Below are positions 7,380 to 16,354 of a stretch of 64,000 bases of DNA, one piece after another. The stretch comes from Kribbella capetownensis (lineage in GTDB: Bacteria; Actinomycetota; Actinomycetes; Propionibacteriales; Kribbellaceae), in NCBI RefSeq assembly GCF_004331485.1, contig NZ_SJKD01000007.1, positions 1 to 64,000 on the forward strand, in the 5' to 3' direction. The translations under genes and the position numbers were made by a program. Numbering within the stretch: the first letter of the stretch is position 1; every line of letters begins with the position of its first letter. The notes beneath the pieces were generated by a model. It made no database searches and had not been told where the DNA came from. It saw only the letters and a list, made by a program, of their open reading frames with translations.

Positions 7380-10300
7380 TCAGGCCTGGTTGGCGAGGAG
7401 CGTCCGGACCAGGCGGAGGCCGACTGACAAGTGCGCCAGTTCGGGGCCTTCGGTTTCGACGATCTCCTCGAGCATGGTGGCGGCTCGGGACAGGGCTGCT
7501 TCGTTCTGGTCCTGCCAGGTGATGACGCGGTCCTCGGGCTCGTCGGTCGCGTCCGTGGTGGCGAGGACCTGGCGGGTCAGGCGGGCGTGGACCGCGTGCA
7601 GGTCGTCCCGCAGCGCGGCCCGGGCCATCGTCTGCCACCGGTCGGTGCGCGGCAGGCCGATGATGCGTTCCAGGAAGCGGCCCAGTTGCAGGCGCTCACC
7701 GAGGGCGAGGTGGACCTTGGCGACCTCGAGGATGTCGAGGTTGTCACGGGACGCGGTCTCGACCACGCCCAGTCCGGCGTACGCCGGGGGAAGCACCGCG
7801 ATCCGGGTGGCGAACTCGGGCGAAACCCCCTTCTGCACAAGGGCTTCCCGCCGTTGCTCGAACAGCGCCAGTTCGCGACCGCGCAGAATGTCCGGCAGCG
7901 CGGCGGTCAGGCTCGCGATCCCGGGCGCGAAGAACTCGATCAGTTCCTCGATGTCGACCGGTGGCCGCTGGTTGCTGACCAGCCACCGCGTGGCGCGCTC
8001 GACCAGCGTCCGGGTCTCCAGCCGCATGTGCGTCTGCGTCCCAGCGTCGACGATGTTGTCGAGGGCAGCGTTCTCGGACAGCAGCTCGGGTTGCGCAAAG
8101 ATCCGGGAGGCAGCCAGGTTCGCGCGGACGACGTCCTCGACCGTGCCGCCGGTCTCCAGCGAGAGCCGGTGGTACGCCGTGATGCCGGAGGTGTTGACGA
8201 ACTCGTTCACCACCTGGGTGGTGATGATCTCGCGACGCAGCTGGTGGGACTGGATCTGCTCGGCGAACCGCTCCTGGATCGCCTTCGGGAAGTAGCTGGA
8301 CAGCTTGTGCGCCAGGTAGTGGTCGTCCGGCAGCGAGGTCTTCAGCAGCTCGGCCTCGAGCACGATCTTGGTGTAGGCGATCAGCACCGACAGCTCCGGC
8401 GAGGTCAGTCCACGTCCGTCGGCCTTGCGCCGCTTGAACTCGGCGACGCTCGGCAGGAACTCCAGCTCGCGGTTCAGCAGTCCTTGCTTCTCCAGCCGCC
8501 GTACCCAGTCCTGGTGGACGTGCATCAGGGCCGGCGCCTGCGCGGTCGCGTTGGCCAGCGCGATGTTCTGCCGGTAGTTGCTCTTCAGTACCAGCCCGCC
8601 GACCTCGTCGGTCATCGACGCGATGATGTCGTTGCGCTGCTTCTCGGTCAGGTCACCGTCGGCAACCACCTTGTCGAGCAGGATCTTGATGTTCACCTCG
8701 TGGTCGGAGGTGTCGACGCCGGCCACGTTGTCGATGAAGTCGGTGTTGATCCGGCCGCCACCCGCGGCGTACTCGATCCGGCCCAGCTGGGTGAAGCCGA
8801 GGTTGCCGCCCTCGCCGACCGCGCGGGCGCGCAGGTCGGCGCCGTTGATCCGGATCGCGTCGTTCGCCTTGTCGCCGACGTCGCCGTGCGACTCGCTCGA
8901 CGCCTTCACGTAGGTGCCGATGCCGCCGTTCCAGAACAGGTCGACCGGTGCCTTCAGGATCGCGTTCATCAGCTCGGCCGGCGTCAGCGTCGCCGGGCTG
9001 CCCTCGATGCCGAGCACCTCGCGAACCTCGGCCGAGATCGGGATCGCCTTGTCGGTCCGCGGGTAGATGCCACCGCCTTCGGAGATCAGGCCCGAGTCGT
9101 AGTCGGCCCAGGACGACCGCGGCAGATCGAACAGCCGCCGCCGCTCCAGGTACGACTTGGCCGCGTCCGGTGCTGGGTCGAGGAAGATGTGCCGGTGGTC
9201 GAACGCCGCGACCAGCCGGATGTGCTCCGAGGCCAGCATCCCGTTGCCGAACACGTCACCGGACATGTCGCCGACCCCGACGACGCTGAAGTCCTCGTTC
9301 TGGCAGTCGTGGCCCATCTCGCGGAAGTGCCGCTTGACCGACTCCCAGGCCCCGCGCGCGGTGATGCCCATCGCCTTGTGGTCGTACCCGACCGAGCCAC
9401 CGGACGCGAACGCGTCGCCCAGCCAGAAGCCGTACTGCTTCGCGACCCCGTTCGCGATGTCCGAGAACGTCGCGGTGCCCTTGTCCGCGGCCACGACCAG
9501 GTAGGCGTCGTCACCGTCGTACCGAACGACCTCCCGCGGCGCGACGATGCCACCGGCAACGATGTTGTCGGTGATGTCGAGCAGCCCGGAGATGAAGGTC
9601 TTGTACGACGCGATGCCCTCGGCCAGCCAGGCGTCGCGGTCAACGCTCGGATCGGGCAGCTTCTTGGCGTAGAACCCGCCCTTCGCGCCGACCGGCACGA
9701 TCACCGAGTTCTTCACCATCTGCGCCTTGACCAGGCCGAGCACCTCGGTCCGGAAGTCCTCGCGCCGGTCGGACCAGCGCAGCCCACCGCGGGCGACCGC
9801 GCCGAAGCGCAGGTGCACACCTTCGACCTGCGGTGAGTACACGAAGATCTCGTACGCCGGCCGCGGCTGCGGCAGATCCGGGATCGCCTTCGGCTCCAGC
9901 TTCAGCGAGATGTAGTCACGCGGCTGGCCGTCGGCGATCCGGGGCTGGAAGTAGTTCGTCCGCAGCGTCGCCTTGATCACGGTCAGGTAGGACCGCAGGA
10001 TCCGGTCCTCGTCCAGGCTCTGCACCGTGTCCAGCGCGGCCAGGATCTCCTTCTCCAGCTGGGCAGTCTGAGCGATCCGGTCCGGGTCGTCGGCGGCGCC
10101 GCGGGCCGGGTCGAAGCTGACCTCGAACAGCTGGACGAGCAGGCCGGCCACGTCGACGTGGTTCAGGAACGTGTTCTCGATGTAGTCCTGGCTGAACGGC
10201 GTACCGCCCTGCCGGATGTACCGCTGGTACGCGCGCAGGATCGACACCTGACGCCAGCTCAGGTTTCCGCGCAGGACCAGCGCGTTCAGCTTGTCCGACT

Positions 10301-12242
10301 CGGCCCGGCCCTGCCAGACCGCCTGGAAGGTGTCGGAGAAGAGCTTGCGCAGTTCCTCGCGCTCGTCGGTGTTCTCCGGCGCCTTCAGCCCGAAGTCGTA
10401 GATGTACACCGTCGCGTCGCCGCGGCGGATCTCGTACGGGCGTTCGTCGATGACCTCGACGCCCATGTGGGTCAGGTGCGGCAGCACCTGCGACAGCGAC
10501 AGCGCCGATCCGGTCCGGTAGACCTTGAAGCGACGTTCGCCCTCCCATTCCTCGTCCAGCGGACTGTAGAGCGACATGGCCAGGCCGTTCTCGGGCGGCA
10601 GCGCCTCGAGCACGGTCACGTCCTTGACGGCGACCCGGGCGTCGAAGTCCTCCTTGTACGCCTCCGGGAACGCACCGGCGTACCGGCGGGCCAGCTGTGC
10701 CACGGCACCGTCGCCACCCTGCGCGTGCAGCGCCGCGGTGAAGTCGTCCTCCCAGGCGCGGGTCGCCTCGACCACCTTCTGCTCGAGCAGCTCGGCGTCG
10801 AACTCCCCCACGGTCTCGCCCTGCTTCATCCGGACGACGAAGTGGACGCGAGCCAGCACCGACTCGGTCACGTACGCCGCGTAGGTGACGGACTCCGCGC
10901 CGATGGCGTCCTTGAGGATCTGCTGCATCCGCAACCGGACCGCAGTGGTGTAGCGGTCACGCGGCAGGTACACCAGGCAGGACAGGTAGCGGTTGTAGAC
11001 GTCGCGCCGTACGAACAGCTTGACCGCACGCCGCTCCTGCAGGTGCAGCACCGACTGCACGATCGGCAGCAGGTCCTCCACCGGCGCCTGCAGCAACTCG
11101 TCGCGCGGGTACGTCTCGAGTACGTCGAGCAGGCCCTTGCCACTGTGGCTGTTCGGGTCGAAGCCGGTCAGCCGGAACAGCTCCAGCGCCTTGCGCCGCA
11201 GCACCGGCACCTGCATGACGCTCTCGGTGTACGCCGTCGACGACAGCAGACCGATGAACCGGCGCTCCAGCACCGGATCGCCGTTCGCGTCGAACTGCTT
11301 GATGCCCACATAGTCCAGGTACGCCGAGCGGTGCACGGTGGACCGCGAGTTCGCCTTGGTGAGGATCAGAAGCTTGCGCTCACGGGCCTTCGCGCTCACC
11401 TCGGGCGGCAGCTTGCCGGAGTTGGGCTTCGGGTCCGGCCGGAGGATGCCCAGCCCGGTCCCGGGACGGCCGCGCAGGATGCCCTGCTCGCCCTCCATGG
11501 TGAAGTCGTACTCGCGGTAGCCGAGGAAGGTGAAGTGCTCGTCGGCCAGCCACTCCAGCAGCTCGCGCGCCTCCTCCACCTCGTTCTCGCCCACCGGCAG
11601 ATCGGCCGCGTTCAGCTCCTCGGCGATCGAGACCGCCTTCTCGTGCATCTTCGGCCAGTCCTCGACCGCCTCGCGCACGTCGTGCAGCACCGTCTGCAGC
11701 GCCCGCTCCAGGGCCCGCTGCTCGGCGACGTCGGCGATCCGCTCGATCTCCAGGTGCATCCAGCTCTCCCGGACCAGATCGTGCGCGTCCGAGGGCTCGG
11801 TGTCGTCCAGGACCTCCTGCAGGGTGCCGGCGACGTCCCGCCGGACCACGAACTGGGGGTGGATCAGCAGCTGCAACTCGAGGTTGTGGTCGGTGATGGC
11901 CATGGACGCGCTGTCCACCAGGAACGGCATGTCGTCGACGACGATCTCGACCACGGTCCGGCCGTCCGCGGCCCAGCCGTGCTCCTCCAGGGTCGGCGTG
12001 AAGACGTGAACCTTCGCCGTACCCTGCGGCCGCGATGCCGCGGTCTTGTAATGGTGCCGTGCAGCGCCCAGACAGTCGGTCGGCTGGCGTTCGGCCACAT
12101 CCTCGGCGGCGACGTAGCGGTAGTAGCGCTCGAGGAACGTCCTCAGCTTCGCCGGATCCACCGATTTGTCGTGCCCATGTGCTCCCGCAGCCACCGCCTT
12201 GGCGAGAACTTCCGCCTTCTGGACGTCCAGCTTGCTCTGCAT
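7380..12242 (-). CDS. gdh: NAD-specific glutamate dehydrogenase, large (about 180 kDa) type
   Basis: 1,620 residues, the usual size for the L_180 class of NAD-dependent glutamate dehydrogenase first described in Streptomyces. It deaminates glutamate to 2-oxoglutarate. Long N-terminal regulatory region (about 1-680), catalytic segment with GGLRWSDRREDFRTEVLGL and VKNSVIVPVGAKGGFYAKK, then a nucleotide-binding region containing FGNGMLASEHIRLVAAFDHRHIF and a C-terminal helical region. ATG 12242 (MQSKLDVQKAEVLAKA) follows GGTGGGGA; the longer reading adds 18 Arg/Ala-rich residues. Monocistronic: no close neighbour on the same strand on either side. Confidence 0.95.
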   Translation of the reverse strand: MQSKLDVQKAEVLAKAVAAGAHGHDKSVDPAKLRTFLERYYRYVAAEDVAERQPTDCLGAARHHYKTAASRPQGTAKVHVFTPTLEEHGWAADGRTVVEIVVDDMPFLVDSASMAITDHNLELQLLIHPQFVVRRDVAGTLQEVLDDTEPSDAHDLVRESWMHLEIERIADVAEQRALERALQTVLHDVREAVEDWPKMHEKAVSIAEELNAADLPVGENEVEEARELLEWLADEHFTFLGYREYDFTMEGEQGILRGRPGTGLGILRPDPKPNSGKLPPEVSAKARERKLLILTKANSRSTVHRSAYLDYVGIKQFDANGDPVLERRFIGLLSSTAYTESVMQVPVLRRKALELFRLTGFDPNSHSGKGLLDVLETYPRDELLQAPVEDLLPIVQSVLHLQERRAVKLFVRRDVYNRYLSCLVYLPRDRYTTAVRLRMQQILKDAIGAESVTYAAYVTESVLARVHFVVRMKQGETVGEFDAELLEQKVVEATRAWEDDFTAALHAQGGDGAVAQLARRYAGAFPEAYKEDFDARVAVKDVTVLEALPPENGLAMSLYSPLDEEWEGERRFKVYRTGSALSLSQVLPHLTHMGVEVIDERPYEIRRGDATVYIYDFGLKAPENTDEREELRKLFSDTFQAVWQGRAESDKLNALVLRGNLSWRQVSILRAYQRYIRQGGTPFSQDYIENTFLNHVDVAGLLVQLFEVSFDPARGAADDPDRIAQTAQLEKEILAALDTVQSLDEDRILRSYLTVIKATLRTNYFQPRIADGQPRDYISLKLEPKAIPDLPQPRPAYEIFVYSPQVEGVHLRFGAVARGGLRWSDRREDFRTEVLGLVKAQMVKNSVIVPVGAKGGFYAKKLPDPSVDRDAWLAEGIASYKTFISGLLDITDNIVAGGIVAPREVVRYDGDDAYLVVAADKGTATFSDIANGVAKQYGFWLGDAFASGGSVGYDHKAMGITARGAWESVKRHFREMGHDCQNEDFSVVGVGDMSGDVFGNGMLASEHIRLVAAFDHRHIFLDPAPDAAKSYLERRRLFDLPRSSWADYDSGLISEGGGIYPRTDKAIPISAEVREVLGIEGSPATLTPAELMNAILKAPVDLFWNGGIGTYVKASSESHGDVGDKANDAIRINGADLRARAVGEGGNLGFTQLGRIEYAAGGGRINTDFIDNVAGVDTSDHEVNIKILLDKVVADGDLTEKQRNDIIASMTDEVGGLVLKSNYRQNIALANATAQAPALMHVHQDWVRRLEKQGLLNRELEFLPSVAEFKRRKADGRGLTSPELSVLIAYTKIVLEAELLKTSLPDDHYLAHKLSSYFPKAIQERFAEQIQSHQLRREIITTQVVNEFVNTSGITAYHRLSLETGGTVEDVVRANLAASRIFAQPELLSENAALDNIVDAGTQTHMRLETRTLVERATRWLVSNQRPPVDIEELIEFFAPGIASLTAALPDILRGRELALFEQRREALVQKGVSPEFATRIAVLPPAYAGLGVVETASRDNLDILEVAKVHLALGERLQLGRFLERIIGLPRTDRWQTMARAALRDDLHAVHARLTRQVLATTDATDEPEDRVITWQDQNEAALSRAATMLEEIVETEGPELAHLSVGLRLVRTLLANQA

Positions 12243-12404
12243 TCCCCACCGTCTCCACGCGTGCCTCGGCGCCGCTCGCGCCGGACCGCACGACATTGTG
12301 CGATCACTCAGAGACTAGTCCACCTTTGTCACTGGTGTGATGTCGGGACGAGCCTGTCCGAAGCCTTGTAGATCACACTTCACGGATCGGTTGCATCGCG
12401 TATT

Positions 12405-12602
12405 TCACCTGTCAGCAAAGCGCAACGCCAGGGCCGGGCAGGCAAGGATCGCGCGGCGTACGTCCGGCGCGGCACCGGCACTGATCTCCCGTCCGCGCAG
12501 CACCGGGAAGCCCCACTCGTCGAGGGCGACGTCGTCCGGCAACAAGGTGGCGCAGAGGCCGTGCCCGTCGCAGCGCGTCCAGTCGATCTCCAGTCTATTC
12601 AC
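12405..12602 (-). CDS. Small 3Fe-4S-type ferredoxin
   Basis: 65 residues with CDGHGLC (C-x5-C) near residue 11 and CP at residue 55, the three-cysteine arrangement of the divergent [3Fe-4S] ferredoxins that serve cytochromes P450 and related enzymes. Start GTG 12602 overlaps the stop of the NuoF-like gene (GTGA) and follows a GGAGG site by 6-9 nt. It is the last gene of the redox operon and probably passes electrons to or from the NuoF-like protein; no P450 is nearby. Confidence 0.85.
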   Translation of the reverse strand: MNRLEIDWTRCDGHGLCATLLPDDVALDEWGFPVLRGREISAGAAPDVRRAILACPALALRFADR

Positions 12603-13816
12603 CACTCGCCTCCAGGCACAGGTAGGACTCCGCGGACGGGCCGGCCGCAGCCGCCACCACCACCGAGGTGGAGCCGCACGTCCTCGCCGAACACCTCCAG
12701 CGCCGACGCGAGGAACCGCGCGGAGCCGTCCGGATGCGCGCACGCGCCCCGCCCCGGGACGAGGCCCAGGTGACGCTGGGCGTCGTGCCAGCCGGCCGGC
12801 TCGCCACGTACCAATCTGCCGAAGTCGTCGACCAGAGCCGCGAGGCCGAACACACACGGCCCGCACTGCCCGGCCGATTGACTCGCCAGCCAGCCCGCGA
12901 CCCGGTGCACTTCGCCCAGAGGACAGGTGTCCGAGCCGAGCGCGAGGATGATCCCGGCCGACGCATCCGGTCGCTGCAGCGTCAGACCGTCGGTCCGCGC
13001 CGGCCAGCGGCCGTGGTACCCACCCAGCAGCACCGGACCGGGCTCCGCACCGGCGAACTGCAGCACGGTGTCCAGCGGCACACCGGTCGGCGTCTCGATC
13101 ACACCCGGCTGCCGCACGGCGCCGGCGATCGTCAGCAACTGTGTCCCGGGCTCACTGATCAGTCCGGTGCTGCTGAACCCCTTCGACCCGAGTCGCGCGA
13201 GTACGGCGAGCTGCGCGAACGTCTCCACGTTCGACAGGAACGTCGGCCGCCGGTGGTACCCCTTCCGCGTCGGCAACACCCTCCGCCCAGGCGGTACGGC
13301 GGGGCCGCCCTCCAACGCGCTCAGCACAGCACGGGCCTCACCTGCGACAAAGCGGCCGGGGGTGTCGCTCACCTCGATCGCCACACCGTCGTCCCGCTCC
13401 ACGATCGCTTCCCGAACGGAGGTGGCCGCCACCGCATCATGTACGGCGATCAGCACGTGGGGTGCACCAAGTGCGCGGGCCAGCCCGACAGCACCGTCCA
13501 GGACCAGGTGCGGCGCGACTGTCAGGAGTAGACGGTCCTTGCGGCTGACCGGCTCGCTCTCCGCCCCGTTGACGACGACAGCCGCGATGCCGCGCGCGGG
13601 GAGGTCGGCCAGCTTCAGTGCGACCGGGAACGCCGCACCGCCGCGTCCTCGCAGGCCGACGGACTCGGCCAGCCGCGTGTAGGTCTCGCGGGTGAGGTCC
13701 GGCTGGGTCCCGTGGGTCCAGTGATGGCGCTGCCGGTCCAGGCGACCCAGGTCGAAGCCCGCCAGCAACCGTGGCTCACCGATGACCCGCACCCGGGTGT
13801 CCTGCAAGGTCGTCAT
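12599..13816 (-). CDS. NuoF-like flavin/iron-sulfur protein (SLBB domain)
   Basis: 405 residues resembling the NADH-binding subunit NuoF of complex I: glycine-rich GLRGRGGAAFPVALK near residue 70, NGAESEPVSRKDR (the NADEGEP-like FMN region), a central SLBB-type segment (ITIAGAVRQPGVIETPTGVPL) and a C-terminal cysteine set (DTCPLGE, SAGQCGPC, RGACAHPDG) for an iron-sulfur cluster. ATG 13816 overlaps the upstream gene's stop (ATGA). No other complex I subunit is present, so this is a stand-alone module, probably oxidising NAD(P)H or delivering electrons in the adjacent membrane redox chain. Confidence 0.82.
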   Translation of the reverse strand: MTTLQDTRVRVIGEPRLLAGFDLGRLDRQRHHWTHGTQPDLTRETYTRLAESVGLRGRGGAAFPVALKLADLPARGIAAVVVNGAESEPVSRKDRLLLTVAPHLVLDGAVGLARALGAPHVLIAVHDAVAATSVREAIVERDDGVAIEVSDTPGRFVAGEARAVLSALEGGPAVPPGRRVLPTRKGYHRRPTFLSNVETFAQLAVLARLGSKGFSSTGLISEPGTQLLTIAGAVRQPGVIETPTGVPLDTVLQFAGAEPGPVLLGGYHGRWPARTDGLTLQRPDASAGIILALGSDTCPLGEVHRVAGWLASQSAGQCGPCVFGLAALVDDFGRLVRGEPAGWHDAQRHLGLVPGRGACAHPDGSARFLASALEVFGEDVRLHLGGGGGCGRPVRGVLPVPGGEW

Positions 13817-14385
13817 CGCATTCTCCCGGCTCGTGCGAGGTTGAGCGGCGTACGGGCACGTGCCGCCTGGCTGCGGGCGCGGTACGCACCCGCAGCGGCG
13901 ACTGCGCCCAGGCAGCTGAGGGTGATGGCGAGCAGCCAGGGGGTGCCGCGGTCGGTGCCGGCCAGCAGTGAGTGTCCGACGGACAGCAGCCAGCCGATGG
14001 ATGCGGCGATGTGGATCGAGCGCCAGTGCCTGGTGAGGGTCTCCGACGTCGCGAGGCGGCCGCGGGCTGCTCCGACGATGGCGGCGAGCACCAGCCCATA
14101 CAGGGCAAGCACACCGACGACCATGGCGAAGGGGCGGTAGCCGGAGCCGACCGGCCAGACCAGGACGGTCGGACTGATGTCGACGTACGCGTCGGAGATG
14201 ACCGCGATGACATGCGTCGTCAGCAGGACCAGACCGGTGGCTGCCGCCGAGCGGTGCACGTACTGCAACCAGAACCGGCGGCCCGGGTCGCGGCTGCCCG
14301 AAGTGAGGATGCCGAGCGAGGCCGACACCGTGAACATGACCATGGCGACGATGCCCGCCGCGCGGGCGAGGTACCAGAGCGTCAT
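13813..14385 (-). CDS. Ferric-reductase-like transmembrane protein
   Basis: 190 residues with about five to six predicted membrane helices and histidines in helices (YVHRSAAATGLVLLTTHVIAV; HWRSIHIAASIGWLLSVGHSLL), the pattern of the heme-binding ferric reductase-like domain. It probably carries electrons across the membrane through b hemes. ATG 14385 overlaps the apbE stop by one base (TGATG); a longer reading adds nine residues. Its stop overlaps the NuoF-like start, so translation of the cluster looks coupled. Confidence 0.82.
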   Translation of the reverse strand: MTLWYLARAAGIVAMVMFTVSASLGILTSGSRDPGRRFWLQYVHRSAAATGLVLLTTHVIAVISDAYVDISPTVLVWPVGSGYRPFAMVVGVLALYGLVLAAIVGAARGRLATSETLTRHWRSIHIAASIGWLLSVGHSLLAGTDRGTPWLLAITLSCLGAVAAAGAYRARSQAARARTPLNLARAGRMR

Positions 14386-15293
14386 CAGGCTGCCACGCTC
14401 GACGCCGGCCAACCGGACAGCTCAGTGACCTCACCGTCGTCGTCGATCAGCCGGGCGGGGTGACCAGCCAGGGTCAGTCGCCCGAGTGCCGCCTCCCCTG
14501 TCGCGACCAGCGCCGTACTGAAGGTGTTGGCCCGTACTGCGGTCGGCGCCCAGACCGATGCGGTACGCCACCGACCTTCGGCGGGCTTGCCGGTGCGGGG
14601 GTCGATCAGGTGGTGTGCGTAGCCGGTCGGCGTCTGCCAGCGTCGTACTGTCCGGGTAGAGGTCGTCAGGCCGCCGTGAGCGAGAGTGACGAGTACGCCG
14701 GGGTCACCGGCGCGCTCGGCGACTGTGATGACCCAAGGCTGGACCGGATCGCCGGCCGCACGAAGGTCTCCACCGATCTCGACCAGGACTGCACAGCCGT
14801 AGCGCTTGCTGAGCACCAGAGCGGCCCGGTCGGCGGTCCACGCCTTCGCGGTCGCGCCGAGGTCCAGAGCACAGTCCTTCGGTACGCCGAGCAGCGCGAG
14901 CTTCCGGTTGAGCTGGACGTGCTGCCAGCCGGAGATCGGCTCCGGGTCAGCCGGTGGTTCCGGGAACCGCCGGCATACCGCCTCGATGTCTTCGCTGTAG
15001 CCGGCCGCGATCACCGCGGCGCCGACCGTCGGGTCGACCGCGCCACCGCTCACCGAGGCCGCGACCAGACTGACGTCGACCAGGTCGACGAGCAGGCGCG
15101 ATACCGGTACGAGGGCGCCGGCGCGGGAATTGACGATCGAGAGCTCGGAGTCCGCGCGGAATCGGCTGGCCGCCTTGTCGACCCGATCCATCAGCGCCTT
15201 CAGCTCACCACAGGCCGCGCCGAGAACGGCCGGGTCGTCGACGGTCAGGCGGACTGTGCAGCTCCACGCGGTCCAGGTCCGGGACGCGCTCAT
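14385..15293 (-). CDS. apbE: FAD:protein FMN transferase (ApbE family)
   Basis: 302 residues. ApbE attaches FMN from FAD to a Thr/Ser of target flavoproteins. Family features: SRFRADSELSIVN near the N-terminus, LDLGATAKAWTADRAA mid-protein, IGGDLRAAG, and HHLIDPRTGKPA followed by SVWAPTAVRANTFSTAL. It has no obvious lipoprotein signal, so this copy probably works in the cytoplasm or on a membrane partner. Start ATG overlaps the stop of the Ser/Gly-repeat gene (ATGA). A target with an FMN-binding domain is not encoded in this operon. Confidence 0.9.
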   Translation of the reverse strand: MSASRTWTAWSCTVRLTVDDPAVLGAACGELKALMDRVDKAASRFRADSELSIVNSRAGALVPVSRLLVDLVDVSLVAASVSGGAVDPTVGAAVIAAGYSEDIEAVCRRFPEPPADPEPISGWQHVQLNRKLALLGVPKDCALDLGATAKAWTADRAALVLSKRYGCAVLVEIGGDLRAAGDPVQPWVITVAERAGDPGVLVTLAHGGLTTSTRTVRRWQTPTGYAHHLIDPRTGKPAEGRWRTASVWAPTAVRANTFSTALVATGEAALGRLTLAGHPARLIDDDGEVTELSGWPASSVAA

Positions 15294-15673
15294 GAGCCGT
15301 TGCTCCCGCCCTGCGAGGTCGAGCCGGACGACGCGGAGCCGAGCCCACTCGAGCTGCCGTCATCCGAGCTGGAACCAGAGCCGGAGCTGCCGCTCGAGCC
15401 TGAGCTGCCGCTCGAGCCTGAGCTGCCGCTCGAGCCGGAGCTGCCGCTCGAGCCTGAGCTGCTGCTCGACCCTGAGCTGTCGTCGCCGGAGCTGGTGGAG
15501 GTCGCCGTCGTGCCGGAGCTGCCGCTGTCGGCCTGCCGTGCGGACACGACCGCGACGGACAGCCCAGTGCCGCCGATGCCGAGGACCGCTGTCGCGATCG
15601 CGGCCGCGGACGCCCGGCGCAGCCAGCGCCGGCGGGCTGAGTGGGACTCTTCGAACGCCTCTGTGGTGACCAT
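15290..15673 (-). CDS. Single-span membrane protein with a Ser/Gly repeat tail
   Basis: 127 residues: a basic cytoplasmic start (SARRRWLRRA), one hydrophobic helix (about 20-45, AAAIATAVLGIGGTGLSVAVV) and an extracytoplasmic tail of almost only Ser, Gly and a few Asp (SSGSSGS repeats, 50-127). In related redox clusters of actinobacteria I would expect an FMN-binding domain after such a linker; none is present and the gene ends cleanly in an ATGA overlap with apbE. It is the first gene of the operon. Its role, perhaps a tether or a vestigial electron carrier, is unknown. Confidence 0.7.
   Translation of the reverse strand: MVTTEAFEESHSARRRWLRRASAAAIATAVLGIGGTGLSVAVVSARQADSGSSGTTATSTSSGDDSSGSSSSSGSSGSSGSSGSSGSSGSSGSSGSSGSGSSSDDGSSSGLGSASSGSTSQGGSNGS
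15381..15470. repeat. 18-bp tandem repeat, five copies
   Basis: Five head-to-tail units of 18 bp (type CCTGAGCTGCCGCTCGAG) starting at 15381, 15399, 15417, 15435 and 15453. Units 1 and 4 start CCGG rather than CCTG, and unit 5 carries two changes. On the minus strand each unit encodes six residues of Ser/Gly. The period is a multiple of three, so copy number can vary without breaking the frame. Confidence 0.9.
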
Positions 15674-15737
15674 GCCGCCAGCCTCGCGGCAGGCCCGTCA
15701 GACGCACTCCAAGAGACCGTCAAGCCAGCATCAAGTT

Positions 15738-15776
15738 CTGCTGAAAGGTCTCTGAGAGGCCCTCTCAGCTCAGCAG
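15738..15776 (-). terminator. Two-part hairpin at the 3' end of the MarR gene
   Basis: Inner perfect stem CTGAGAG (15752-15758) / CTCTCAG (15762-15768) with a 3-nt loop, enclosed by an outer pair CTGCTGA (15738-15744) / TCAGCAG (15770-15776). It begins at the MarR stop codon and precedes the start of the redox operon, so it should insulate the two minus-strand units. Confidence 0.6.
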
Positions 15777-16270
15777 TTCCCGGTCACCTCGGGTGGGCAG
15801 TCGTTGCCCTCGTGCTTGCGGATGGTGTCGACGATCTCGTCCGACACCTCACCGAGCACGGCCAGCCGGTCGGGCCCGAAGACGTCGACGAAGAACTCGC
15901 GGATCCGGGCCGCGTGGGCCGGCGCACAGGCCTCGATCGCCGCCATCCCCTCCGCGGTGATCGCGATCTCCGGGTACCGGGAGTCACAGGCCACCTTCTG
16001 GATCAGGCCGCGCTTCTCCATCCGGGCCAGGTGGTGCGACATCCGGCTCTTCTCCCACTGGGTCGCCCGGCCCAGCTCGAAGGCCCGCATCCGCCCGGTC
16101 TTCGACTCGGACAGATTCACCAGGATCTCGAAGTCGGATTTGGACAGGCCGTACTCACGCTGGAGATGACGCTCCATGTGTGTCTCCAGCGTCTTGTGCA
16201 TCAGCAGGTAGCTGCGCCACGCCTTCTGCTCGTCGTCGTCGAGCCACGGTCCCTTGCCCACGAGAACCAT
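15770..16270 (-). CDS. MarR-family transcriptional regulator
   Basis: 166 residues with the winged-helix core YGLSKSDFEILVNLSES, RAFELGRATQWEKSRMSHHLARMEKRGLI and a wing containing RYPEIAITAEG. Start ATG 16270 (MVLVGKGPWLDDDEQKAW) is the first that gives a normal MarR N-terminus; an in-frame start at 16327 would read through the operators. It is divergent from an NmrA-type gene and probably represses it through two identical palindromes in the shared promoter. Confidence 0.88.
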   Translation of the reverse strand: MVLVGKGPWLDDDEQKAWRSYLLMHKTLETHMERHLQREYGLSKSDFEILVNLSESKTGRMRAFELGRATQWEKSRMSHHLARMEKRGLIQKVACDSRYPEIAITAEGMAAIEACAPAHAARIREFFVDVFGPDRLAVLGEVSDEIVDTIRKHEGNDCPPEVTGNC

Positions 16271-16283
16271 GGTACCCGACCGG

Positions 16284-16333
16284 GTTGACACATCAACCGA
16301 GCGAGCTACCATCGGTCGTGTTGACACATCAAC
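16284..16333. promoter_or_regulatory. Twin MarR operators
   Basis: Two identical 14-bp palindromes GTTGACACATCAAC at 16284-16297 and 16320-16333, centred 36 bp apart, between the MarR gene (start 16270) and the NmrA gene (start 16355). The TTGACA inside each site could also be a -35 element, so binding would block both promoters. Confidence 0.75.
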
Positions 16334-16354
16334 CTAAGCACTGGGGAGTTCGAT

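Noticed and set aside
7431..9836. Open frame of about 800 codons on the plus strand, opposite the glutamate dehydrogenase
   Set aside because: It is the mirror of a highly conserved minus-strand gene in GC-rich DNA; codon use and residue composition (Arg, Gln, Val-rich with no domain) are shadow-like.
10158..12371. Open frame of about 740 codons on the plus strand, opposite the same gene
   Set aside because: Same reasoning; no ribosome site and no recognisable motif.
12599..14434. Reading the NuoF-like protein from an upstream start, giving 611 residues
   Set aside because: The extra 206 residues are Arg/Pro/His-rich shadow of the membrane protein gene; ATG 13816 overlaps that gene's stop in the ATGA pattern of the operon.
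15381..15470. Tandem repeats as a possible CRISPR array
   Set aside because: The units abut without spacers and encode Ser/Gly in a continuous frame.
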